Assembly (NCBI GenBank): GCA_958510825.1
Contig: OY294047.1
Span: 2,542,001 to 2,606,000, forward strand
Direction: 5' to 3'
Source: Brachypterus glaber
Lineage: Eukaryota > Arthropoda > Insecta > Coleoptera > Kateretidae
DNA: 64,000 nucleotides
Notes under the pieces: generated by a model
Seen by the model: the letters and a program-made list of their open reading frames with translations, nothing else
What the model was told of the DNA's origin: nothing
Databases searched by the model: none
Position numbers and translations under genes: made by a program
Shown: one piece after another, positions 46,913-63,699 of the stretch
Layout: each line of letters starts with the position of its first letter
Numbering within the stretch: position 1 is the first letter of the stretch

Positions 46913-47197
46913 GCGAATTTCCAGTGCTCGAATAGGCGCCGCGTCGATTCTATCGTTGACGCGAGGTTTTAAATATTTACATTTTTATTTTCTTCGAAAA
47001 ACACCGATATATTTACATATTTATAGTTAATATGTATATTCAATATTGTTGTGTGTAACAAATTAGTCGTCAAATGTTTCGATTTAGTGACCTTTATAAA
47101 AATTTCCCTCATAACTCGGCAAAATTATTCCGTAATCCTACGTTTCTGTGTTTATTTTCAACGTTGATGAGTCATAACTGAATTTATTCCGATTAAT
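46913..47197 (-). repeat. Repeat family P, copy 2
   Basis: Near-identical reverse complement of 41244-41537 (CCAGTCATCGGCGAATTTCC at this end). Confidence 0.85.
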
Positions 47198-47291
47198 GAT
47201 GATATCATTCATAAATACATGATACTGGTAAAAATAAACACCAAACATTCCGTTTTTGAGTTATCGTGCGCACCAAAAATATTACATGTAA

Positions 47292-47987
47292 ACTAGATGA
47301 AACGTTGCAAGCACTCTGTCAAAACATCGGCACTATTGTACCCTAGAGCCATCTAGTTTGCAAATTTCAAACTAGGTGTTTTGTTTGATTTTAAATTCTG
47401 TATCTTTAAAACATATTCTAGCAAAAAACTGTATATAACATTTTTGATTTTTTATTAACTCCATTTCTACATGAGATATCGACTTGCGGTTTTTTGCATA
47501 TTGTTTCTTATCGTATTCCGAAGAGCTGATTACATTTTGGGGGTAAACGATTGGGGGTAACGGGGTAAAAATAGGATAAAACTCCTATTTTTAGCGTTTT
47601 TTGTTTATAATTAAGGTAATTATTATTGTATTTGGTTAATTTAGCGCTTATATAAAAGATAATTTTAAATTATCCAAAAATGTTATAAACAACGTTTTCC
47701 TAAAACGCATTGTTTTCGAGATATTGACGTTTAAAGCAGTAAAAGGTTTTTTTAGCATATCTCACATATTTATAACCCGATTTCAAAAAATTATATTTTA
47801 AATAAAAGCTCTTTTTAAGCCCTATAAAAAATGTTATATACAGTTTTTTGCTAGAATATAATGTTTTAAAGATACAGAATTTAAAATTAAACAAAACACC
47901 TAATTTGAAATTTGCAAACTAGATGACTCTAGTGTACAATAGTGCCGATGTTTTGACAGGGTGCTTGCAACGTTTCATCTAGTCTTT
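47292..47987. mobile_element. Repeat family A, head-to-head pair
   Basis: 47292-47445 is the 3' end of family A in reverse orientation (CTAGATGAAACGTTGCAAGC). From about 47457 a 5'-truncated copy runs forward and ends GCTTGCAACGTTTCATCTAG at about 47985. Both outer ends are therefore the same terminus, giving a new inverted-repeat unit. Confidence 0.75.
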
Positions 47988-48012
47988 GGTTAAAAATAGT
48001 CATTAAACTTAC

Positions 48013-48267
48013 CTTATAAATTTGTCTATATGCGATTAATCTCAAGGCATATTGTGCCGAGCAGGTAAGATCTTCTCTCTGTTGTGCCGTTAGGGCGCCT
48101 GATGCGTCCGGGTTGTCTTTCTCGCAGGGATCGCCCAAACCGGGCCCACCAGGAAGCAATAAACCGCTGGCGACGGCTTCCATTACTCTCCGTAAGGCTT
48201 CTCCAGGCGATAGTTGAGCCTCACCGGGCGTGGAGGAGATAACTTTTTCTGCTAATAGTTCCATAGC
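48013..48267 (-). CDS. ZFR exon: C-terminal part of DZF
   Basis: Acceptor AATTTCAG above 48267; donor GTAAGT below 48013. 85 codons, phase 0 at both ends. [60 protein letters not shown] and [20 protein letters not shown] followed by RQIYK. This is the most conserved stretch of the ZFR/ILF2/ILF3 DZF (G..DPCEK, QQRED.T..AQ) and distinguishes ZFR by PGEALRRV. Confidence 0.97.
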
Positions 48268-49724
<1,457 letters not shown>

Positions 49725-50531
49725 CTAGAAAAATACAGTCAATAAATCTGTTCTACAACAAATCCACTATTTTTCGGGGTTCTACAAATATTAACGAATT
49801 TAATCTAAAAAAAAGTGTATTAATGATTTTTTGTTCTAAAAACGCAACTAACTAAAAAGTGAATGATCTATTTTACTTAATTGATGTAGAACCCCTTCAT
49901 TAAAAGCATTTTAGTTATAACTTGATTGAGATGTGAACTTTTTTGTTACATTAAAAAAAACTGATAAATTGCTTAACTTAATTTTTTTGACAAAAATCTA
50001 TGAAGTAAAAAAGGGAATAGAAGTAAACCGATTTTTTAAACAAAATAACAAAAAAACTTTGAATTATTTATTAATCAAAATATGAAATAAGCGACCGATT
50101 GTGAGTTGCGACTCCGATTCCCTAAAAAAATATTTAAAACTCACATCGTCAGATCATTTAATTAGTACCTATATTTAATATCTGGGTCTAGTTTGTATTG
50201 AACTGTTTTTTAAGGATTACCTGCGACAAGCTGACAAATTTTTGAAACGGTAAACTTTTAAAGAAAGTCGAACTATTCAGTTTAATAATAATAATCGAAA
50301 GACAGACAGACAGACAGACAGACAATTCCGTAGAAAAATGTTTAAATTTACATTTTTAATCGTTTACCCGTGGTTTTACACATAGAGAAACAATATCTTA
50401 ACTAAAGTAAACCAATTTCAAAATAGATCATAAAGACCGAAAAGTCGGCAAATAACTTTATATTTTTGTAATAAAGCACCACATTAAAATAATATAAATT
50501 TAAAATGTTTTAAAAAATAAATAATAGTCTT

Positions 50532-50772
50532 TTCCTTCAAGCGTACTAAAATGTTCGTATTTTATAACTGAACACACTGGTTAGAAGTGATCTATTTTTT
50601 ACAGTAAAAAAATGAGTTCATTGTTGTACGCCGTAAAAAAAAGTTAGTTAGCAAAACCACCACTGGCGGCAGCACTATTTGACTTTAATGACAGCCATAC
50701 TTCAAACTTGTTTGTTTATTATGTAAACAGGTGGTTGACTCGAGATTCTGTGCAAAAACCTTGTGTGAAATT
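50532..50772 (-). repeat. Repeat family L, copy 2
   Basis: Reverse complement of 27761-28000. In this copy it directly precedes the + strand frame 50781-50990, so it may be the 5' region of a mobile element. Confidence 0.8.
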
Positions 50773-50780
50773 AATCAAAA

Positions 50781-50990
50781 ATGATTGAAGAAGAATATAT
50801 GGTTTATACACCTACAAATCTCTCCGAAATTGCAAATGCTACATTAGACAAGTTACCATCGAAATCGCGAAAAGTGTACGATTTAGCCTACGAAAAAAAT
50901 TTAAAACGAGCTAAGGAAGGTTTAAGTTTATTTCAAAAGGGATTTATTGGCCTTTTTTTAATAAAAAAAAAAAAACATACTTTATTTTAA
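50781..50990 (+). pseudogene. Short frame resembling the N-terminus of a Crypton-type tyrosine recombinase
   Basis: It starts MIEEEYMVYTPTNLSEIANA, then LDKLPSKSRKVYDLAYEKNL. The LP.KSR..Y...YE pattern resembles the helical N-terminal domain of Crypton-like recombinases common in insect genomes. Family assignment is by eye only. The frame ends after about 70 residues in a poly-A tract, with no catalytic region. Confidence 0.35.
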
Positions 50991-51073
50991 TAAAAAAAAC
51001 ATACTTTATTACTGAATAAATTAAATTCAAAAATTAATATTTAAAAAAATATATATAGGATGCTTGAAGAAAA

Positions 51074-51200
51074 AATAGTATGTTTCACTCAGAGGAAAAG
51101 TGCTATTTTTACTCGTCTGTAGTTTCCGGACTTCGCTTCGCGTCTTCCGTAAATTTTACAGACTGGTAAAAAAAGCTTCACTTTTCCTCTTAGTAAAACA
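51074..51200. mobile_element. Small foldback MITE
   Basis: The ends AATAGTATGTTTCACT and AACAATATACTATT, and the inner arms AGAGGAAAAGTG/CACTTTTCCTCT, are inverted. The centre holds the palindrome GACTTCGCTTCGCGTC-like. Confidence 0.65.
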
Positions 51201-52234
51201 ATATACTATTATAAGTTCCAAGTAAATATTAATTTGTACGAACGGCGGATATTCGTTACTGTTTAATTTACAAAATAATATTTTTTAAGCTTTTTCAAAT
51301 CTAGGGGTTTTTTGAGATAGATATTATTCGATTGGATTCGGTCCATATCGGCAGAACTAAACCACGTGAATTAGTTCGTTAGCAGAAACAATAAGAAGTT
51401 CGTTGAAAGAGTAGGTAGCGGTCGTTCGTGTACGCTATTATTAAATTCGTGATATGTCGGCATCATGTAAAATCGTCAATTAATATTCGAAAAGTCGTTA
51501 ATCTATTAGTTGTAAAGACCTATTTTGTGGTCGTCAAATATTTCCAAACACCATATTTATCCTCACTGCCTCAACATCAAGAAGAAGCCGCCTGTGCACA
51601 GGAACATCAAGTACATAAAAAAACAAGGTCAGTGATATCCCTTTTTCCCTCCTATACCCTTATTTACCCTAAAATTAGCAGTCCACTAGTTTTCGTTTTG
51701 TTTCGTAAATTAAAAGTCGCTATATGCTAGGTTAGAAGAATTATCGAACGCATAATTTTTTTTATCTAATTTAGACAGTTACAAATCGGTCCAGATTCTT
51801 TATCGAATATTGATCACATAAAAGCAAAATTTATGTAATCTGTAATAATTTAGGATATGGATGGCTGAAATGGCCTTTTTGTCTAAATAAATATTTTTTG
51901 ATAATAATATAGTACGGACACCTAACGGTACCACGGGTTAACGGATACCTAACTAACTACTATAGTACGGATAAAACTATGATAGCATACATTAATTTGT
52001 TCTAGTGATAAAAATGGCAAAATAATCTCTTGTTCTACCACCAAAGACAAAAGATATTAGTAAAATTGTTTTAAAATAATATTTACTTGAATTGAGATAT
52101 TCTTCCTCTGAATCAGAGTAATTATTTTCCCGCATTCTAAGTATGTTTTCTTAAAAAATTATACCTTCAATTAAAATTTGTCATCTTATCGCCTGTAAGC
52201 CTTCGCGACGACCGACGAATAGGGCTACGAACCC

Positions 52235-52333
52235 AGGGTTTTGAACCCTTTCTAATAATAGGGTTTTGAACCCTTTCTAATAATAGGGTTTTCAGCCCTT
52301 TCTCAATAGGGTTTTGAGTCCCTTCTTAATAAT
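52235..52333. repeat. 25-bp tandem repeat, about four units
   Basis: Units of AGGGTTTTGAACCCTTTCTA plus ATAAT; the third and fourth are degenerate (CAGCCC, GAGTCCC). It ends 43 bp from the donor of the neighbouring exon. Confidence 0.85.
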
Positions 52334-52375
52334 AACGCGACTTATAAGTGCATACGGTGTGAGAAAAACACAAAC

Positions 52376-52467
52376 CTGGAACCATTTGGTATGTCTGAGG
52401 GCTGCCAGCGCCTGGAGACACTTGCCGCGTGAGAGAACATCCCGGTCCATCCCGCCGCTCGCAGCTT
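52376..52467 (-). CDS. ZFR exon: DZF, short
   Basis: The acceptor is TTGATGTCTAG, with a weak pyrimidine tract above; donor GTTTGT below 52376. Two bases complete Glu, then AASGGMDRDVLSRGKCLQAL and AALRHTKWFQ. D.L.R.KCL.ALAALRH.KWFQ is a strong ZFR match, and both phases fit the neighbours. The acceptor choice is supported because the frame upstream of CTAG has a stop. Confidence 0.94.
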
Positions 52468-52639
52468 CTAGACATCAAAAAAGGGTGTTTGACCATCGCG
52501 CTCGCTGCCGCCGCACGCACCCTCTACTAGGGAGTCCGACCCAGGTGCCTCCATGTTATTTTTGACATTGGTACTGAGCTTTTTAAATTGAAAACAGGTG
52601 GCAGGCGAAGTAACGCAAAATCCCACATATTTCCTTTAA

Positions 52640-52880
52640 GGGGTTATATACCTTGTGGCTCGGAAAAATTAAGGGGTTTTATTGATTTTTTTCAGGTATG
52701 TAATCACAACTTTATTCGAACGACCTACAAAATATAAAGTATATGTTTTAATGTGCACAAACACATTAAAACGTATACTATTTGATATTTTGTAGGTCGA
52801 TTGAATAAAGTGGTGATTACATACCTGAAAAAAATCAATAAAAACCCTTATTTTTTCCGAGCCACAAGGTATATAACAAC
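52640..52880. mobile_element. Foldback element flanked by TTAA
   Basis: The left arm GGGGTTATATACCTTGTGGC through TTCAGGTATGTAATCACAAC mirrors the right arm (GTGATTACATACCTGAA ... GCCACAAGGTATATAAC). TTAA lies at 52636-52639 and 52881-52884. The extreme ends do not match perfectly, so piggyBac origin is only possible. Confidence 0.6.
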
Positions 52881-53845
52881 TTAAATTTAGAGCAATTAAA
52901 AAAAACTCAGGGATCTTTTAAACTTCAAATATATTCTACCAATATTTAGTTTAATATGACGACCAATTATAGCAACCCTGATGCCATCTTTACCAAAATA
53001 CTAAAACTGAATAGTAACACTATTTTGGTGTAGATGGTTGCAGGGTTTCTTTCAAATATGGTGGACGCTGAAGTCGTAAATACCTCAAAAAACCGAATTG
53101 AATTGTATCGCCCTGTGCTTCTAATAGTTTTACATAATTTAAAAAGATCAGTAAATTCATGGAGAATGTCAAAAACCACAATGAAATACTCCACTTTGGT
53201 CTGGAGCTCGTCCAGAGAGAAATACGCGCGACCAGCGAGCCGGTTGGTCAAAAATCCTTATCCCACACCACCTAAAATCAACTCTAAACATCCACTGAGT
53301 ACAGTACATACATAAGTATTGGACAATAGGGGAGAAACTATACTTGAAACAATACCATCAGGTCTTACATTCTCTTCTCCGTCAGTTTTTTATTCAGCAG
53401 AGTGTTCAAATTGTTTTTGGAAAACTTCAAATGCCTGGAACTTCTTCAATATGAACACTTTTTCAATTTATCAAGGAAATTAAGATCAAATTTTGTGAAA
53501 TGAATTATAAAAAATTAGAGGACAATACAAGGAAATCAAAAGAGCATATAAAAAAAAAACAGAGAACTAAAGCATTAAGCTATGTGGAACTGTTTGACAA
53601 ACTATTTTTTGACATTTGGAGCCAAATTTTAAATAAAACTAAAAATTTCTAGTACTTTTTACGTTTTTCTTTTTTTTTTTTCTTTAAAACTTCCTGAAAA
53701 AGAGTGGTCACACATTTTCAGTTTTAGCGAAATTGTTGATTTTAACATTAATTAATGGAGAGTCCCTAGCACAAGCCAGAAGCTTAATGGAGCTCTCTAC
53801 AACTAGAATTATGAAACAAAAGACGTCTACCCTATCTCTCTCATT

Positions 53846-54127
53846 TGTGCTACACTTTCCAGCCAACCAAATAAATACTGTATTTGATTTTCATACAACA
53901 AATACAGAATTTATTTGGTTGGCCGGAGAGTGTAGCACTGAGCGACACGAACGAACATAGCTAATGTGAATCTGTAGAATAAGATAATTCTACTAAAATT
54001 TAGATGGCGCCAGTAATTTCTTTAATAAAAATACTATAGTTACACTTTTCGCCCGGCCAAGTAAATATTGTATTTGTTCAACAAAGAACAAATACAGAAT
54101 TTGTTTGGTTGGGTGGAAGTGGGAGTG
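53846..54127. repeat. Two related hairpins
   Basis: 53846-53940: GTGCTACACTTTCC and CCAACCAAATAAATACTGTA with complements. 54041-54127: a diverged second copy (GCCAAGTAAATATTGTATTT ... AAATACAGAATTTGTTTGG). Confidence 0.65.
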
Positions 54128-55070
54128 TATGTATGTCTTCTATCCTTTTTGGGTAGAACTTTTGTCCCTGTCTAATCTAACGGGAGAAATCGCCATTGGG
54201 GCTCTCCAGATCAATAAATAAAATTTCATCACTAATTTTGCAGTTTAGTAGCAATGAAATCATTGCTACTAAACCAGCATGATAAAGTCTGGCAACATAT
54301 CCAAATAGCAATATGCTCTATATCAAATGAAAAATAAGGCTTAAAAGCTTTGAAATCAGTAAATTAAATTAAAAAAAAAATCGCCTTAGGGAAGACCATT
54401 AAATTTGAACACTGGGCTTTTTTTTAACTAAGTGGGAATGGACTTGCTGTTATTGTTTTGTATGTCCTGCAATTCTTCTTCCGTCATCGTGTATCAGTCA
54501 TATGACATCACGTGCCATGACTCATGTCAGTCACGACTGATACAGAGACAAAACTTGACGACATGAAACTGTAAAAAAATCTAAAAAGGTCCAATATTTA
54601 TTAGTAGCGACCAAGGTTTAAGCTGTCACATACATCTACCCGCTTCTTGTATCAAACCATACTAAATAACTTATTATTCATACGTCAGCTGAACAGTTAA
54701 AAGATATCCATATGTTCTAAATCTTCTTTTCTATTGGCTACGAAATGGGATTATCAACATAAGTCATTAGGATAATAACCTTAAATAAACTGGCACACAA
54801 ATCAAAATTTTGCTGTCGAAGATTTTAAAGTAAAAATTTAGAATGTTTTTTGCTACTTTTCCTATATTTATTTCTTGTGATGGGGTGTATTTCGAAAGGT
54901 ATCTTTCTAGATAGTGAAAGATGCAACTATAAATATTTTCCATAAGCTGTCTTTAAAAACATATTTACTGAAAATATAGATGGCACTGTTCAATAATAAC
55001 ATGGACTATTTTTGTATGTTTTAAAATCTAGTAAAAAGATTACGTGTCAAATCTATCAGTAGATTTCTTA

Positions 55071-55666
55071 AGGTCGATTCAGGCATAATTATCACTAACT
55101 TCACTAAATTGAATTAAGAAATTTAGAAATTAAGAAGATTAAGGAACATAACCTCAAATTCTATAATAAATTTATCGTGGTATGCAACAATTAAGATAAA
55201 AGATAAAATATACCATAAAATAATGATACAATCTTAAAATAAACCATAGAAAAAGAAGAATTTCTGAACTACACTAACTTTTGTGCTTAATGTTATAAAC
55301 AAACGTTATCTAAGTATCAAAATAAAAATGAAGATGGCGACACCTTTGTATTTTAAAACTCGTACATTATCAGTGTTAAGGAAAAACACAGTAGTTACAT
55401 AAGAAAATAAAAGGTACTTTTGAAGATAGTTGGTTTTAAAACAAGATTTTTAGACCCAACAACTGCAAATATAGTAATAATCGTCCTACGCAATAGATAT
55501 TTGTTTTTGTTTTACTTATTCAGTCGTATTTACACATGCTTATTATCTATTTGGCAGTTACCTTATTATTGCATACCACTGAAAATTTGAGATTATGTTT
55601 CTTAATTTTATTAATTTCTTAATTCAGTTTAATGAAGTTAAGTGATAATTATGCCTGAATCGACCT
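55071..55666. mobile_element. TTA-flanked MITE (596 bp), PIF/Harbinger-type
   Basis: AGGTCGATTCAGGCATAATT and its complement form about 60-90-bp arms. TTA is present at 55068-55070 and 55667-55669. No coding frame. Confidence 0.8.
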
Positions 55667-58118
55667 TTAGTCGCTTTCCTAAAAATTGCAAACGAAACTT
55701 CACTAAGAGCGTAAAATACCTACCCATTTTTTAAAACTATTCACAACATGTATAAAATGCCCAGTTTACCACCCTGCCTTTTAACAGGCTGTTGAAAACA
55801 AAGTGATTAACAATTTCATCATAAACAACTAAAGCAGGGCATCACGGGTATCTAATTTAAAGAAAAAATGTATAAGTGGCTAAACATCTAAAAATTAAAA
55901 GAAATAACATAATCTTCATATTATTGTGATGTAACCTATAGAAATACAAATGTAAAAAATATGTAAACAATTGGTATGTTCTAAAAACAATAAATTCTTC
56001 CGTAAAATATAAAACATCTAGAATCTAGAAAAATGTCACTACTTATAGCAAATTGGTGATTGCAACATCAGCTTAAACCCTGCAACCGTACTGTTCACTC
56101 GCTCACATCAAAGTTTAGTACCAAAGTGGCGCAAAAAAACACAAAGACACTTCTGGAAATATAGTACAACAGCGCGCTATTAGTTTTGAAGAATGAATGA
56201 GTTATTTAGTGAGTAAACAAACCATTGCCTAGGAGAAAAATAACCCACGAGTGGGTTAATTTTTGAGTGATAATATCTGTTTACTCACAGGTTTTATAAA
56301 ACGTTTTATCCAACACCTATTTTTGCCTAAAAATAATAATTTTGATCTATGGTTTGGTGTCTAAAAAAGTTTGAAGGGGGCTAAAACTATGTAAGACTAC
56401 TTTATTTCTTAAAGATAACATTAAAAATTGCTGTCTACGACTATTTTAGAATAGCGCAATTCTTAAATGATTATCAATTACGGAATTAATAGATTCTGGC
56501 ATTCTGTGCGAGAATATTATATTCTCGCTCTTGTGATAGAATAGACACATGAGGAGAAATCTAATGTCTATTAGTAACTAAATTATAATGAATTTCAACA
56601 ATTAAAAATGACACTAATGTAGCAAGACACTAGACTTGTGTCTAGTGTGTCTAGGAAATTTGTAGTTGAAGAACTTTTGGAATACATAATATTCTACACG
56701 CGTAAAACCGCCACACTCGGCTGCGGCTCGTGTCAAGATTTCCACTATTAACAAGAAACAAGATAAACTGGGCAGACAGGTGGTCTTTTACCTACAACCC
56801 ACTAGTGAACTATACATGTTTATACTTGTTTAAAATGAACCAAGTAATTTATTCATTGTCAATAAGTATTGGATAAAAATAACTCGTCATTTTTTCTGAA
56901 CTAATAGCCAGAAGAACCCAATTTAGTTAAGCCACTTCAATACGGTACACGATAACATCCGACCGAAAGTCCACAGGCTCAATTTTTAACATTGTATTTA
57001 CCAAACAGCGCATCACGCGTTGATGCAATGATCACAAATTAGTCATCATAGCAACAACGTATGCATTATTTAGTAAACTGTAAAAAAGTGAGCCCATCAT
57101 GCATTTTCATGTGAAAGTAGCCAAACTAAACTGGCTAATGCACTGTGTCTATATAAGCGTCAAAAATAAACCTAAAAGTAATTATTGGAAAAGTTTCTTC
57201 AAGAAAATATGGAGATTCATGGCAAACTGAGGATAAAGTTGGGAAATTCGTAAACATAATTATTTGTAACAATTGCAATAGACAGGACATTTAATGAAGT
57301 AAACACATTTTTTAAGAGGTGAAAAATATGCTGCAGATTCAAAAAACAATAAAATCCTTCATATAAAGATAAAAATTATTGATATATCTTCAAAAAGTCG
57401 GGGTTCCCACAATTATTAAACTTATGTATAAAATATATCGTCGCGAAGTTAGAATGCTTGACAAATTAAATGTTATTATATTTTAATGTGTATTGTGTAC
57501 GTGCAAAGAATTTTAACAGAGATATTCAAGGATAATTCGAAGATGACATCATTTCACTTCTAGGGCACTAGAGAACGAGTCTACAAAACCGATGGTAATT
57601 GTCATTTTTATTAATATTAATTACCCTATGCTTTATAAGTTTATTCTATCGGAGGAAACTAGGATTAATGGTCCTTTATAATAAATATATTAAACTAGTT
57701 TTTACGGTCTTACAAACCGTTGTGGTCAATCAGACCTATCTAAAACATTTGGCTCTTAAAGCCATTTACCCCTTTAACATGTGGTCCTATCGAGCTGGAT
57801 TGTCCCAATTTAACACTGACTTTTCCAGGTTTTCCCTAACTAAAATCATAAAATTCCCCCACTAGTTAAACGAAAAATTTTGGATGTGGCAAAAAATTAC
57901 ACTTAAAAAGTAAAATCCAACTAAGCACATGTTCACACTGAATTCGCTTTAATCGGAGCGTTTTTTGTTGGTGTTCTGTGGTTATTTGCCTACCTCCCCG
58001 TGTAACTTTTTTATTTTTTTTTGGACCTATATCGATCAAGAAAATGTATCTAATTGCGTCACTTTGGACCCTAAACTCCGACTCCCATTCACGCTATTCC
58101 ACTCAACAACAATGTTAC

Positions 58119-58269
58119 CTTGATCCCTCATCACGGGACTGGTGAGCTGCACCAGCACTGTCAGACCGTCGCCGGAGACGACGAGGCCGGCCTGGGCGGC
58201 CAGCATGGCCACGGTGTATGTGTTCTCGGCGGCCACTTTCTTCAGAGCCGGGGGTAGCAGCTCCACGAC
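58119..58269 (-). CDS. ZFR exon: DZF, second segment
   Basis: Acceptor CGTTACAG above 58269; donor GTAACA below 58119. 50 codons plus one base: VVELLPPALKKVAAENTYTV, AMLAAQAGLVVSGDGLTVLV, QLTSPVMRDQ. The QLTSPV.R end matches ITLTSPIIRE of ZFR. GC-rich codons contrast with the flanking introns. Confidence 0.95.
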
Positions 58270-61853
<3,584 letters not shown>

Positions 61854-62000
61854 AGGGAATCTGCCTCTGAATGGCCCCATGTTTCCACGTCCCATCATTG
61901 CCATATATTCTTCTTCATAACGCCTGCGGTCTTCCCAGTACATTGATTCCTCATCTTCTGCGCTGAAATGTCTACGGGCCCAGAATTCTTCCCTCATGGC
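61854..62000 (-). CDS. ZFR exon: acidic/aromatic segment before DZF (first visible)
   Basis: Acceptor TTATTTACAG above 62000; donor GTAAGT below 61854. 49 codons, phase 0 at both ends: AMREEFWARRHFSAEDEESM, YWEDRRRYEEEYMAMMGRGN, MGPFRGRFP. Vertebrate ZFR has an equivalent Glu/Arg-rich helix with YWE..RRRYEEE between the zinc fingers and the DZF. The frame running past the acceptor to 62096 is intronic. Confidence 0.93.
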
Positions 62001-62155
62001 CTGTAAATAACATTGATTGTTTGTTTGTCTGTCACAGGATTTAATGATAATGTATAGTATTGCAGTCAAAATTGTACGTTTTTGAGAAAAATTCAATTAT
62101 TATCCAGAACTTAAAGTCTAAAGCATGCTACACCAGAAGAAAAAGCATACATCCA

Positions 62156-62384
62156 CCATTCAGCGAGAGAATGCGACTCTGACGTCACAGTGCGTAAATT
62201 AAAAAGCACTCTGTAGTGTAACTGAACCTTGTTTATTAAGTCCCTTAATACATAATTATTATATAGAAAATGTATATAAACAAAAATCATTTATCAAATC
62301 TTAAGAAATAAGTTTCAATAATCCTACAGAGTGCTATTTAGTTTACGGGCTGTGACGTCAAAGTCGCCCTCTCTCGTTGAATGG
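62156..62384. mobile_element. MITE with GACGTCA-containing arms
   Basis: CCATTCAGCGAGAGAATGCG and its counterpart CTCTCTCGTTGAATGG form about 60-bp arms. Both contain TGACGTCA or TGACGTCAC and AGTGC near the inner end (GCACTCTGTAG/CTACAGAGTGC). No target duplication seen. Confidence 0.7.
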
Positions 62385-62398
62385 ATATTAGTCTGACC

Positions 62399-62512
62399 GC
62401 TGTAAAAACAACCTTGTTTGCGCATGCGCTGGTTACAATTAAATACTAGATAAGCGCACACTTGACTTATTCAATTGGAATCGTGCGCATGCGAAAAGGA
62501 GTTTTTTTACAG
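62399..62512. mobile_element. Small inverted-repeat element
   Basis: CTGTAAAAACAACC with TTGCGCATGCGC is mirrored by GTGCGCATGCG and GTTTTTTTACAG. Confidence 0.65.
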
Positions 62513-63699
62513 TAGATAGTCAAATTCACAGCCTTTCGGACCGACGTCATCACAAAATAGTACCTAAATAGCGCGCTATTAGAATGGGACTGTGACGTCA
62601 TAAAATTAATGACGACACTGCGCATAATATTGGAGCGGAGTGAACTGATTTAGTCCAACAAGCGATTGTTTTCAAGGAAATCGTGTCGTTGCTAGGGGGC
62701 GTGTATGTAAACAATGCGTTTTGGTTTGCTGCGCATCCCGCGTTTAATTACATCACTGTTCCATACTCATATCGCGCCGACTCTTGTAAATATTATCATC
62801 CATTTAATCAATGTTAATTTACTATTACAGATCATCCACAATAGCAAATTACCATGGTAAAATGGGTAAAATGCAATATACGATGGTATTTAGGTATTAT
62901 TTTGTGATGAAGTCAATCCGAATAACTGTGAATCTAGTTTCTGGCCTCAGAATCATCATATTCCATGAACATATATTTGACAGTTCAATAAAAAATCAGA
63001 TTGTTTACAATTATTTTTTTTACAACGTCAAAAACATTACATTTGCGATGACAGTTTGAAAACTGAGATAGCTGGAATGAAAAATTTATTTACCATGTCA
63101 AAGCCTAGAAATTACTTCCGCACCCTTGATGTATTACATCAACAACTTACAGTAAGTCTTCTGCAATAGACGTATTTCACACGAAGCAAATATGAAACAA
63201 CGGTACTGGTAATGGTATTATAGACAAATACCAACTCTACATGTAAATAACGCGTTGCGTTGCAACGCAATGCGCTATTCACCTGTAAAGTTGTTTCACT
63301 TTTGGTTCGTGCGAAGTTCGTCTACTTGAGTCATAATTTGTTGACGTTTGAAGAAAAAATAATCAAAATGGCCCAACTTTTAACCGAAATTTTGCAGTAG
63401 GTAATTCGGAGGCTAAAAATTATAAACCATTTGTAATAAAAATTAATTTTTTTATAGATGTTTTGCTCTAAACGTACAATAACGATCGTAAAAAAATTAC
63501 GATAAAATACTGACAAACATAACATGTAATATATAATATATACATATAATATGTAATATATAAATTAAACAGAATAAAATATCAATTACTGTTTTCATCT
63601 TAGCTAAACTAGATTATCAACTTGGCAGCAACATACAGGAAATGAATCAATACTGTTGATCGATTATTGGAAATCGCCATTACTGCTCAAAAATAATGC

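Larger units (their letters stand above)
46805..48012 (-). other. ZFR intron with repeats P and A
   Basis: It contains repeat P copy 2 (46913-47197) and a rearranged family A pair (47292-47987) that abuts the next exon by about 25 bp. Confidence 0.85.
49725..52375 (-). other. ZFR intron (2.65 kb)
   Basis: Holds a (GACA)n microsatellite (about 50297-50322), repeat L copy 2 with a possible recombinase frame (50532-50990), a foldback MITE (about 51074-51200), an unexplained + strand donor-like segment (51300-51612) and a 25-bp tandem repeat (52235-52333). Confidence 0.8.
52468..58118 (-). other. ZFR intron (5.65 kb)
   Basis: Contains a TTAA-flanked foldback (52640-52880), an unassigned open region (52967-53315), paired hairpins (53846-54127), a perfect hairpin with arms GTTTAGTAGCAATGA near 54243-54274, and a TTA-flanked MITE (55071-55666). 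55670-58118 shows nothing I recognise. Confidence 0.8.

Noticed and set aside
46705..48267. ILF2 (NF45) or ILF3 as identity of the DZF gene
   Set aside because: ZFR-specific segments ([36 protein letters not shown]) and the pre-DZF RYEEE helix fit ZFR.
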